NCBI GenBank assembly: GCA_002297005.1
Contig: DBIX01000080.1
Span: forward strand, 1 to 28,390
Length of the DNA stretch: 28,390 bases
Source of the DNA: Cyanobacteria bacterium UBA791
GTDB lineage: Bacteria > Cyanobacteriota > Vampirovibrionia > Gastranaerophilales > Gastranaerophilaceae
Reading direction: 5' to 3'
Part shown: positions 1 through 7,268 of the stretch, in pieces
Layout of the letters: the number at the start of each line of letters is the position of its first letter
Position numbering within the stretch: the stretch's first letter is position 1
Made by a program: the position numbers and the translations under genes
The notes under the pieces: model-generated
What the model saw: the letters and a program-made list of their open reading frames with translations, nothing else
Told to the model about the DNA's origin: nothing
Database searches by the model: none

Positions 1-116
1 ATATAAAGGAAATCTAAACTCATTTATTGCTTTTTTGAGATTATGTTATTAACTTTTGTTAAGAAAATAATATACTCGTGATGAAAAACGTAATATTGTT
101 AAGGGGTAAATTATTT

Positions 117-184
117 CCCTCTCACAAAACTGGGAGAGGGCAGGGTGAGGGTTCACTCTGATTTTGTTGGGCAAGTATCCCAAC
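117..184. repeat. G-rich double-hairpin element, possible dispersed repeat
   Basis: CCCTCTC (117-123) pairs with GAGAGGG (134-140). It is followed by a G-rich tail (143-151) and then a second stem, GTTGGG (166-171) with CCCAAC (179-184) around a 7-nt loop. The block is much richer in G and C than its surroundings. The 'GGGAGAGGGCAGGGTGAGGG' type of sequence resembles small intergenic repeats seen in many bacterial genomes. Whether it is repeated in this genome cannot be seen from one window. Confidence 0.45.
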
Positions 185-240
185 CTACAAAAAAATAAAA
201 AACAGCCTTAAATTTGCCAAACTTAGACATAGTGTGCCTC

Positions 241-273
241 ATATCATATCATATCATATCATATCATATCATA
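241..273. repeat. Pentanucleotide microsatellite (ATATC)6-7
   Basis: Six perfect tandem copies of ATATC, plus a partial seventh, are read directly from the sequence. They lie in non-coding DNA about 100 bp beyond the stop of the minus-strand permease, so they are unlikely to switch that gene. A length-variable tract is expected from slippage. Confidence 0.95.
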
Positions 274-344
274 CAGTGATTATACTTGAGTTTTAGGCAT
301 TTAAAATCCGCATTTGCATTTATTTACAATAACACCTGCGTAGC

Positions 345-369
345 AAAAAAAAGAGTGCTTAGCACTCTT
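345..369 (-). terminator. Rho-independent terminator of the permease genes
   Basis: AAGAGTGCT (351-359) and AGCACTCTT (361-369) form a perfect stem. Read on the minus strand it is followed by a run of eight T (complement of 345-352). It sits just past the stop codon of the second permease and should end the glyQ-permease-permease transcript. Confidence 0.88.
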
Positions 370-376
370 AAAACTC

Positions 377-1951
377 CTATCGATTTACAATTTCCTCAAT
401 ATCTTTTTCAATATCAATATCTCGGAATGTGGATTGTTTAAACTTTTCATGGCGTTTTTTATTATAGCCATACAAAACATAAATCATAAAACCAGCGAAC
501 AACCAAAGTGGGAACAGCATAGCTGAAGTTGTTAGCGATTTTAGTGAATAAATCATCAAAGCTCCGCAAGATATAATACCTAACCAAGGGAACAATGGTG
601 AAAATGGTACTTTAAATGGTCTTTTTCTATCTGGTTCAGTTTTTCTCAAAATCAATACTGCAACGCAAATAATAATAAATGATGTAAACGTACCAAAGTT
701 GCATAACTCAGCTGAAATACTCAAATCCATAAACAATGCACCAAATATTACAACAAAGGCACTTAACCAAGTCAGAAAAGCTGGTATTCTAGTTCTTCTA
801 TTAACCATTCTCCATCCTCTTGGCAAGAAATTATCACGGCTCATTGCGTACAAAATTCTTGTTGTACCTAATTGATAAATTAAAAGTACAGAAGTTAATC
901 CGCAAAGTGCAGCTAATGAAATAAATCCAGCAAACCAGTCTTGGTGAATAAAACTCATAGCGTGAGCAAGCGGTGCAGAAGTATCAATAGAATTTAGAGG
1001 AACAACCCCTGTTAATACAAGAGCAACCAAAACATATAAAACAGTACATATAACTAATGTCCCCATAATACCGATTGGTAAATCTCTTTGAGGATTTTTA
1101 ACCTCTTCTGCTGTTGTTGAAATAGCGTCAAATCCAATATATGCAAAGAAAATTAAAAACGCACCCATAAATACACCCTCAAAACCATTTGGTGCAAATG
1201 GAGTCCAGTTTTCAGGTTTTACATAAAATGAACCAACAACCACAAAAGTTAAAATCATAAATATATTGATAGAAACCATTATACTTGCAAATTTAGCTGA
1301 TTCTTTAACACCTTTTAATAACATCCAAGTAATTACAAATACAATGAATATTGCAGGTAAATTCATACATACAGGAATTTTATCAAAGATATAAGGAATT
1401 TTATCATGCATATCCCAGCCATATTTATTACACATGTGAGAGAAAGTTATATAATCAGTTCTCAACCAAATTGGGAAATTAACAATCCAAGATGGAAGGA
1501 CATGTGAAAAACCTTTTAAAAGTTGAACGAAATAACCGCACCAAGCACTTGCAACAGTAATATTACTAATTGCATACTCAAGCATCAAAATCCATCCAAC
1601 CATCCACGCAGCAAGTTCACCCATTGCAGCATAAGTATATGTATAAGCACTACCAGCAACTGGTATCATTGAGGCAATTTCTGAATAGCATAATGCTGAA
1701 AATACACAAGGAATAGCCGCCAAAATCATTGACACACAAATTGCAGGACCTGCACCTGTACTTTCTGCCCCACCTTTAATAGCAATACCAATTATTGAAA
1801 AAATACCTGTTCCTACAACTGCACCAATACCTAAAATGATTAAGTCAAAAATACCTAAAGTCTTTTTTAAATCAGTATTCTGACTCATTCTAATTAAATC
1901 ATCGACCTTACGTCTTCTTAGTGCATTATGTAGAACAGTCTTAATACTCAT
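377..1951 (-). CDS. APC-family amino acid permease (CAT/YfnA type), copy 2
   Basis: Cytoplasmic-membrane amino acid transporter of the APC superfamily. The N-terminal region after about residue 30 carries the first-helix signature GIGAVVGTGIF. About 12-14 hydrophobic segments follow, including the conserved stretch FFAYIGFDAISTTAEEVKNP. At about 524 aa it fits the cationic amino acid transporter-like branch. I chose the ATG at 1951: AAGAGGA lies about 9 nt upstream and the gene then overlaps the preceding stop by only 11 nt. The longer reading starts at a TTG (2002) without a comparable site and would overlap by 62 nt. It is a close paralogue of the upstream permease, with the same insertion around IWLRTDY/IWLTTDY. 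The substrate cannot be told from sequence. The terminator lies directly downstream. Confidence 0.9.
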   Translation of the reverse strand: MSIKTVLHNALRRRKVDDLIRMSQNTDLKKTLGIFDLIILGIGAVVGTGIFSIIGIAIKGGAESTGAGPAICVSMILAAIPCVFSALCYSEIASMIPVAGSAYTYTYAAMGELAAWMVGWILMLEYAISNITVASAWCGYFVQLLKGFSHVLPSWIVNFPIWLRTDYITFSHMCNKYGWDMHDKIPYIFDKIPVCMNLPAIFIVFVITWMLLKGVKESAKFASIMVSINIFMILTFVVVGSFYVKPENWTPFAPNGFEGVFMGAFLIFFAYIGFDAISTTAEEVKNPQRDLPIGIMGTLVICTVLYVLVALVLTGVVPLNSIDTSAPLAHAMSFIHQDWFAGFISLAALCGLTSVLLIYQLGTTRILYAMSRDNFLPRGWRMVNRRTRIPAFLTWLSAFVVIFGALFMDLSISAELCNFGTFTSFIIICVAVLILRKTEPDRKRPFKVPFSPLFPWLGIISCGALMIYSLKSLTTSAMLFPLWLFAGFMIYVLYGYNKKRHEKFKQSTFRDIDIEKDIEEIVNR

Positions 1952-3545
1952 TGCGAACCTGTTCCTCTTTAATTGCTCTTGCTCTACGTTCCATTTCTTC
2001 AACTATTTTTTCACGTCTACGATTTTTTCTATATCCGTAAAAGGCATAAACAACAACGCCTAAAACCATAACAATTGGGAATAAAATTGCTGACATAATT
2101 GTTGCTGATGTGAAGATAAAATATAACATCAAACCTGATAAACAGAAAATACCCATCAAAGGAAACCAAGGTGAGAATGGAACTTTGAATGGTCTTGGTC
2201 TATCTGGATCAACTTTTCTTAAAATCAAAACTGCTACGCAAACAATGATGAATGATGTAAATGCACCATAGTTACAAAGTTCAGCGGCAGCACTTAAATC
2301 CATTGTTAAAACACCAACAATTAAAACTACTGAAACAACATAAGTTAATAAGTTTGGAGTTCTTGTTTTTCTATTCAATTTTTTAAATATTGTTGGTAAG
2401 AAATTATCACGGCTCATTGCATATAGAATTCTTGTTGTTGCCATTAACATAACTAGCAATACAGAAGTTAAGCCAGCTAATGAACCTACTGAAATAAGCC
2501 CAGCAACCCAGTCTTGATGAACCATATTCATCACATAAACCATAGGAGCTTTTAAAAATCCAGCTGGAATTGCAACACCGCTTGTTGGGTGCATACCAGT
2601 AAGAACTAAAGCTACTGAAACATAAACAATTGTTGTTACTAACAATGAACCAATAATACCGATTGGTAAATCTTTTTGAGGGTTTTTACATTCTTCTGCA
2701 GTTGTTGCTAATGCATCAAAACCAATGTATGCGAAGAAAATAATAAACGCACCACTCAATATACCTTGAAAACCATTCGGAGCAAATGGAATCCAGTTTT
2801 CAGGTTTTACATAGAAAGCACCAACTAAAACAAACAAAGCAATTACGGCTAATTTAACAACTACCATAATTGTTGCAGTAATAGTGGAATCTTTCGTACC
2901 ACTTCTTAAAATTAAGGCAATAATAACAATAATTAAAATTGCTGGTAAATTAATTGAAATTGGCATACCAAAAATAGTTGGTAAAACGTCTTTTGCACTA
3001 TCACCTAACATAGCGATAGCAGAATTGTAGTCAGTTGTTAACCAAATTGGCATGTTTGTTAAGATACTAGGCAAATGACCCTCAAAACCTTTAAGGAATT
3101 GAACGAAATAATTTGACCAAGCACAAGCAACACCAACTGAACCAATACCGTATTCAAGCATCAACACGCAACCAACCATCCAAGCCATAAATTCACCAAG
3201 TGTAGCAAATGTATAAACATAAGCACCACCAGCGACAGGAAGCATAGCTGCAAATTCGCAATAGCATAATGCTGAAAACACACAAGCAAATGCCGCAATA
3301 ATCATTGAAAGAATTAAAGCAGGACCAGCACCTGTGTTAGGAGTAGCAGCAGCAATACCAACTACTGCAAAAATACCTGAACCAATAAGAATACCGATAC
3401 CTAAAACAACTAAATCAATAGCTGTTAAAGTCTTTTTTAGTCCGTTTCTTTTAGCAACCTTCATCATATCGTCAGGATTTTTACGTTTTAATAGTTTACT
3501 TAATAATTTCGATAAAGGTTTGTTATTTTCTTGGTTATTATCCAT
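1941..3545 (-). CDS. APC-family amino acid permease (CAT/YfnA type), copy 1
   Basis: A 534-aa multi-spanning membrane protein of the APC superfamily. The first transmembrane helix has GIGILIGSGIFAVVG, matching the glycine-rich substrate-binding helix of this family. Later come FFAYIGFDALATTAEECKNP and a 12-14 helix hydrophobic pattern, with a charged C-terminal tail. It lies 37 nt after glyQ on the same strand and overlaps the next permease by 11 nt, so the three genes are probably cotranscribed. Its Shine-Dalgarno is weak (AAAGAAG). Identity to the downstream copy is high along the whole length, which indicates a tandem duplication followed by divergence. The substrate is unknown. Linkage to glyQ hints at amino acid supply but does not prove glycine. 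Confidence 0.92.
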   Translation of the reverse strand: MDNNQENNKPLSKLLSKLLKRKNPDDMMKVAKRNGLKKTLTAIDLVVLGIGILIGSGIFAVVGIAAATPNTGAGPALILSMIIAAFACVFSALCYCEFAAMLPVAGGAYVYTFATLGEFMAWMVGCVLMLEYGIGSVGVACAWSNYFVQFLKGFEGHLPSILTNMPIWLTTDYNSAIAMLGDSAKDVLPTIFGMPISINLPAILIIVIIALILRSGTKDSTITATIMVVVKLAVIALFVLVGAFYVKPENWIPFAPNGFQGILSGAFIIFFAYIGFDALATTAEECKNPQKDLPIGIIGSLLVTTIVYVSVALVLTGMHPTSGVAIPAGFLKAPMVYVMNMVHQDWVAGLISVGSLAGLTSVLLVMLMATTRILYAMSRDNFLPTIFKKLNRKTRTPNLLTYVVSVVLIVGVLTMDLSAAAELCNYGAFTSFIIVCVAVLILRKVDPDRPRPFKVPFSPWFPLMGIFCLSGLMLYFIFTSATIMSAILFPIVMVLGVVVYAFYGYRKNRRREKIVEEMERRARAIKEEQVRNEY

Positions 3546-3582
3546 TTTCTTCTTTCGGTTTAATTGTGTTTAATCTTTTTCA

Positions 3583-4449
3583 TTATTTACAAAGAGGAAA
3601 TCCTAATTTTTCTCTTTGTGCTACGTATAGTTTTGCAACTTTTGTTGCCATAGTTCTTATTCTACCAATGAATAAGTTTCTTTCATCTTTACTGATAACA
3701 CCTCTTGCATCAAGTAAATTGAAGGTATGAGAACATTTTAGTACATAATCATACGCTGGCAAAACAAGTTCTGCATTAATACAATTATCAACCTCATTTT
3801 GATATAAATCAAACATTTTATATAAAGCATCTGCATTTGATACTTCGAAATTATATTTAGACATTTCAACTTCGTTTTGCAAGAAGATTTCGCCGTATTT
3901 TACGGTATCATTCCATTGAATATCTTGGAAATGTTGAACATTTTGCAAATACATAGCAATTCTTTCAACGCCATAAGTAAGTTCAAGTGCAACTGGTCTA
4001 ACTTCAAGACCACCAACTTGTTGGAAGTATGTAAATTGAGTAATTTCCATACCATCTAACCAAACTTCCCAACCAACACCGTTAGCACCTAGAGTTGGAG
4101 ATTCCCAGTTATCTTCAACAAATCTTACATCGTGTTTTGTTAAATCAATACCGATTGCTTCTAAACTCTTTAAGTAAACATCTTGAGCATTTTCTGGAGA
4201 TGGTTTCAAAATAACTTGGAATTGATAATAATGACCAAGTCTATTTGGGTTTTCACCATATCTAGCATCTGTTGGGCGTCTGCAAGGTTCAACCATTGCA
4301 GTATTCCAAGGTTCTGGACCTAATGCTCTTAAAAATGTTGCAGGGTTCATTGTTGATGCACCCTTTTCAATATCATACGGTTGTTGAATAATACAACCTT
4401 GTTCTGACCAATATTTTGATAAATTTAAAATTAAATCTTGAAAATTCAT
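3583..4449 (-). CDS. glyQ: Glycyl-tRNA synthetase alpha subunit
   Basis: Catalytic subunit of the bacterial alpha2beta2 glycyl-tRNA synthetase, a class II enzyme that forms glycyl-adenylate. It opens with the family start MNFQDLILNLSKYWSEQGC and contains the conserved GPEPWNTAMVEPCRRPTDAR stretch plus YGENPNR and GVERIAMYLQ. Length is 288 aa, close to the usual ~290. I chose ATG 4449, preceded by GGTAGGA with 4-5 nt spacing, over an in-frame TTG at 4461. The beta-subunit gene glyS, needed for tRNA recognition, is not adjacent. Two permease genes follow instead. Cyanobacteria also keep glyQ and glyS apart. A good promoter lies at 4484-4512. Confidence 0.97.
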   Translation of the reverse strand: MNFQDLILNLSKYWSEQGCIIQQPYDIEKGASTMNPATFLRALGPEPWNTAMVEPCRRPTDARYGENPNRLGHYYQFQVILKPSPENAQDVYLKSLEAIGIDLTKHDVRFVEDNWESPTLGANGVGWEVWLDGMEITQFTYFQQVGGLEVRPVALELTYGVERIAMYLQNVQHFQDIQWNDTVKYGEIFLQNEVEMSKYNFEVSNADALYKMFDLYQNEVDNCINAELVLPAYDYVLKCSHTFNLLDARGVISKDERNLFIGRIRTMATKVAKLYVAQREKLGFPLCK

Positions 4450-4483
4450 AAATCCTACCAACTAATGTAAATCAATTAAGTCT

Positions 4484-4512
4484 ATTATATATGTAACATG
4501 TTTTATTTGCAA
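4484..4512 (-). promoter_or_regulatory. Promoter of glyQ
   Basis: On the minus strand, TTGCAA (4507-4512), a 17-nt spacer and a perfect TATAAT (4484-4489) lead to a leader of about 30 nt with a Shine-Dalgarno site before the glyQ ATG. Confidence 0.75.
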
Positions 4513-4538
4513 TAAACAGAGCCTAAATATTAACTTAT

Positions 4539-4566
4539 TTGACATGTTCTTTCTAAAAATTATATT
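4539..4566 (+). promoter_or_regulatory. Promoter of the kinase-DUF475-GT operon
   Basis: Consensus -35 TTGACA (4539-4544), a 16-nt spacer and TATATT (4561-4566). TATTAT (4563-4568) is an alternative -10 at 18 nt. The gene's Shine-Dalgarno GGAGG follows at 4575-4579. This is one of the best sigma-70 type promoters in the window and is divergent from the glyQ promoter. Confidence 0.78.
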
Positions 4567-4583
4567 ATGTCGTTGGAGGTTTT

Positions 4584-5105
4584 ATGGCTAACAAAATCAT
4601 TATTTTTTCAGGAAAACAATACTCTGGTAAGGACACTCTAGCTAAAATTATGCTTGAAAAAATGCCTGACTTTAGAAGATGTGCGATGGGAGATATTATA
4701 AAATTAGAATATGGAAAAGAACATAATCTAACTTATGATGAAATCGAAAAAAATAAACCTCTTTATAGACAAGGCTTAATTGATTTAGGCAACTGGGGAA
4801 GAAGTCAACACCCTGATTACTGGCTAAAAAAAATTATCGAACAAGACGGAAACATAATGGTTACAGATGTTAGAGTACCTCACGAATACGAAGTATTTAA
4901 AAACGCTGGTGCTATAACAATTAGAGTTGAATGTCCTCGTGAAATTAGAGAAAAAAGAGGAACATTGATTGGCGAAACAGATATTACAGAAGTTGGTTTA
5001 GACAATGTTAAAGATTGGGATTTTGTAGTAAACAACGACTCTGATTTAGAAAACCTAAACAAAAAAGCGGACGAAATTATTTCAGAAATCAAGGATAAAC
5101 TATGA
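4584..5105 (+). CDS. P-loop (deoxy)nucleotide monophosphate kinase-like protein
   Basis: A 173-aa cytoplasmic P-loop protein. The Walker A loop is at residues 10-18, GKQYSGKDT. The aspartate after GK is typical of the group that includes phage dNMP kinases and animal phosphomevalonate kinase (GKRxSGKD). A later DVR motif (around residues 96-98, VTDVRVPHEYE) and a lid-like region IREKRG fit this fold. It probably phosphorylates a small phosphorylated substrate such as a nucleoside monophosphate, but the substrate cannot be assigned. The start has a strong GGAGG 4 nt upstream and a consensus promoter. Its TGA stop overlaps the ATG of the next gene (ATGA), which implies translational coupling. 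Confidence 0.72.
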   Translation: MANKIIIFSGKQYSGKDTLAKIMLEKMPDFRRCAMGDIIKLEYGKEHNLTYDEIEKNKPLYRQGLIDLGNWGRSQHPDYWLKKIIEQDGNIMVTDVRVPHEYEVFKNAGAITIRVECPREIREKRGTLIGETDITEVGLDNVKDWDFVVNNDSDLENLNKKADEIISEIKDKL

Positions 5106-6145
5106 AACACATTTTAGACTCAATAATAATATCAATAATAGGCTTATCTCTTGCTTGGTTTTGGGGCGAACATGTTTTGCAAGGAAGCGGTTTTCATTGT
5201 GTATTCATAGCCTTTATTTTATCTATTTTAGAAGTAAGTTTATCTTTTGATAATGCAGTTATTAACGCAACAAAATTAGAAAAAATGTCGCCTAAATGGC
5301 AACATAGATTTTTAACTTGGGGTATTTTAATAGCAGTGTTTGGTATGAGATTATTATTCCCAATTGCTGTTGTTTCAATTTTTGCAAAGCTTTCTTGCCT
5401 AAGAGTTTTGAATATGGCACTAAACGATGCAACACAGTACGCACATTACTTAACCCTAACTCACGCACCGATAGTTGCTTTTGGTGGTAGTTTTTTGCTT
5501 ATGCTATTTTTAAACTTTTTCTTCAACGAAAAAAAAGAAGTACATTGGATAAAATTTATTGAAGAAAAACTTTGTCATTGTGCAAAAATAAAAGGTTTTG
5601 AGGGCGTAGTAACATTAACAACTTTAGTTTTAACGAGCAGATTTGTTGCTCAAGCACAACAAAAAGAAGTTTTAATTGCAGGAATTTTTGGTGTCATAAC
5701 TTATTTATTGATAGACGGAATTTCACACGCACTAGAAAAACACGAAGAAGAAAGAGCAAAACTTGTTGCTAATTGTGCAAAATGCACAGGACTTGTTAGC
5801 TTTTTATATTTAGAACTTATTGATGCATCATTCTCGCTTGATGGTGTTTTAGGTGCATTTGCACTAAGTTCTGATATTTTAATTATCACAATAGGTCTTT
5901 CAATTGGTGCGTTCTTCGTTCGTTCTTTGACAATTATGCTCGTAGAAAAGAAAACATTAGCTCAATATTTATACTTAGAAAGCGGTGCACATTGGGCTAT
6001 TGGGGCTTTAGCAATAATAATGTTTATCTCAACTTTCCACGAAGTATCAGAATATATTACTGGCGGAATTGGTTTAGGTTTCATCGTTTTGGCTTTTATA
6101 AGTTCAGTTATGCACAACAAAAAACAGGCAAAAAATAATGACTAA
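5102..6145 (+). CDS. DUF475/TerC-superfamily integral membrane protein
   Basis: A 347-aa polytopic membrane protein with about eight or nine hydrophobic segments. Two TerC-like half motifs are visible: LEVSLSFDNAVINA around residues 43-56 (E44, D50, N51) and LELIDASFSLDGVLGA around 237-252 (E238, D241, D247). These paired acidic motifs are the hallmark of the TerC/YkoY/DUF475 families, linked in some bacteria to manganese efflux or metal homeostasis. The length and spacing fit DUF475 better than classic TerC. It overlaps the kinase-like gene by 4 nt and the glycosyltransferase by 8 nt, so all three form one transcript. Metal transport is an inference from the superfamily. Confidence 0.82.
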   Translation: MKHILDSIIISIIGLSLAWFWGEHVLQGSGFHCVFIAFILSILEVSLSFDNAVINATKLEKMSPKWQHRFLTWGILIAVFGMRLLFPIAVVSIFAKLSCLRVLNMALNDATQYAHYLTLTHAPIVAFGGSFLLMLFLNFFFNEKKEVHWIKFIEEKLCHCAKIKGFEGVVTLTTLVLTSRFVAQAQQKEVLIAGIFGVITYLLIDGISHALEKHEEERAKLVANCAKCTGLVSFLYLELIDASFSLDGVLGAFALSSDILIITIGLSIGAFFVRSLTIMLVEKKTLAQYLYLESGAHWAIGALAIIMFISTFHEVSEYITGGIGLGFIVLAFISSVMHNKKQAKNND

Positions 6146-6980
6146 ATTATCTTTTGTTGTAACTTCTTATAACTATGAAAATTATATAGAAGAAACCCTA
6201 AATTCAATAAAAAATCAAACCTTTAAAGATTTTGAAATTATTATTGTTGACGATTTTTCAACGGACAAATCTCTAGACATAATCAATAAATTTATCTTTG
6301 AAAATCCTGATTTAAATATAACTTTGATTTCTCACGATAAAAATATGGGTCAACTAAAAACGTGTATTTCCGGATTAGAAAAAGCTTCAGGAAAATACAT
6401 TAGCTTTATTGATTCTGATGATATTTTACTTAAAGATTATGCAAAAGATTTGATAGAAGCTCATTCAAAAGTAAATGTTGGCTTTATATCAAGTAATTTT
6501 GAAGAAATCAATGAAAACGGAAATGTCACAAAAACTAAAAATACAAATGGCAAAATAAAAAAATTGAATTTGTTAACTTCTCCATTTGGCGGTTGGTTTT
6601 GGAATCCAATGCCGACGGCGATGTTCAAAAAATCAAAAATAGAAGTAATAAAAAATTACGAAAACATAGACGACTGGAAGATTTGCCCTGATAAATTTAT
6701 GTTTAATTTTGTACATCTTACAAGCAACTCTGCAATTTTAAACAAAATTCTAGTAAGAAAAAGAGTTCATTCTAAAAATGCTGGGAACTCAAATAGAACA
6801 AAATTAAACATCGAAAATAACAAAAAAATCAGAAAATGTGCGTTGGATTTTATAAAAAAATATTGCAAGAAAAACTCATTACAATATGCTACAATCATTT
6901 ATTTATCATATTTTTACACCCCAATACAAATATTAAAATATGTAAAAAAATCCATAAATTCTAAATTTCATCAAAAATAA
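6138..6980 (+). CDS. Family 2 glycosyltransferase
   Basis: A 280-aa protein with a GT-A fold at its N-terminus: VVTSYNY (residues 7-13), the nucleotide-binding IIVDDFSTD (35-43) and the DxD-type metal/UDP-sugar site SFIDSDD (89-95). The C-terminal ~100 residues are Lys/Asn-rich with a short hydrophobic stretch (IIYLSYFYTPIQIL), perhaps a membrane-associating helix. The donor and acceptor sugars are unknown. The gene begins 8 nt inside the DUF475 gene and has only a weak Shine-Dalgarno (CAGG), so it likely depends on coupling. It is more Lys/Asn/AT-rich than its operon partners, which is common for surface-polysaccharide genes that move between strains. Confidence 0.85.
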   Translation: MTKLSFVVTSYNYENYIEETLNSIKNQTFKDFEIIIVDDFSTDKSLDIINKFIFENPDLNITLISHDKNMGQLKTCISGLEKASGKYISFIDSDDILLKDYAKDLIEAHSKVNVGFISSNFEEINENGNVTKTKNTNGKIKKLNLLTSPFGGWFWNPMPTAMFKKSKIEVIKNYENIDDWKICPDKFMFNFVHLTSNSAILNKILVRKRVHSKNAGNSNRTKLNIENNKKIRKCALDFIKKYCKKNSLQYATIIYLSYFYTPIQILKYVKKSINSKFHQK

Positions 6981-7020
6981 TTGTTTTATATACATTATAT
7001 AAAAGAGAGGATGAGTTAGC

Positions 7021-7194
7021 ATGGATAAATACGAAAAGTTTCAAGCAGATTTAAAAGCTCAAAAAGAAGCAAATTATAATGAATTAATGTCAGAAGTAAA
7101 AAGCCTTAGTGCAAAATTTGAAAAACTTATATCAATGGCACTAAATAGTACGACTGCAAAAGCAGAAAGAAATTATCGTATTCAATCTTTTTAG
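7021..7194 (+). CDS. Small 57-aa coiled protein, unknown
   Basis: An ATG at 7021 is preceded by AGAGAGGATG with about 10 nt spacing and runs for 57 codons to a TAG. The protein starts MDKYEKFQADLKAQKEA and is rich in Lys, Glu, Ala and Leu with heptad-like spacing, so a single amphipathic helix or short coiled coil is likely. It has no membrane segment, cysteine or signal peptide. A strong bidirectional terminator follows at 7224-7255. I do not recognise a family. The good ribosome binding site, sensible composition and own terminator support a real gene. Confidence 0.65.
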   Translation: MDKYEKFQADLKAQKEANYNELMSEVKSLSAKFEKLISMALNSTTAKAERNYRIQSF

Positions 7195-7223
7195 TTAGCT
7201 CTAAAATATACATTTACCATATA

Positions 7224-7255
7224 AAAAAGAGCCTCGAAATATCGAGGCTCTTTTT
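7224..7255. terminator. Bidirectional rho-independent terminator
   Basis: GAGCCTCGA (7229-7237), a 4-nt loop and TCGAGGCTC (7242-7250), extended by A5 on one side and T5 on the other. It serves the small ORF on the plus strand and the 422-aa gene on the minus strand. Confidence 0.92.
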
Positions 7256-7268
7256 ATTTAAATTTTGA

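Larger units (their letters stand above)
1..344. other. Non-coding region with hairpins and microsatellite
   Basis: I see no convincing gene in either strand here. The stretch holds a G-rich hairpin element (117-140), a second hairpin (166-184) and a pentanucleotide microsatellite (241-273), described separately. The G-rich block around 117-151 is compositionally unlike the AT-rich surroundings, which suggests a dispersed repeat. The right edge is the terminator of the permease genes on the minus strand. Confidence 0.6.

Noticed and set aside
241..273. CRISPR-like direct repeats
   Set aside because: The unit is 5 nt with no spacers, so it is a microsatellite.
1952..2002. Longer N-terminus for the second permease (TTG start)
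   Set aside because: No Shine-Dalgarno at the TTG and a 62-nt overlap with the upstream gene; ATG 1951 has a good AAGAGGA site and family-like length.
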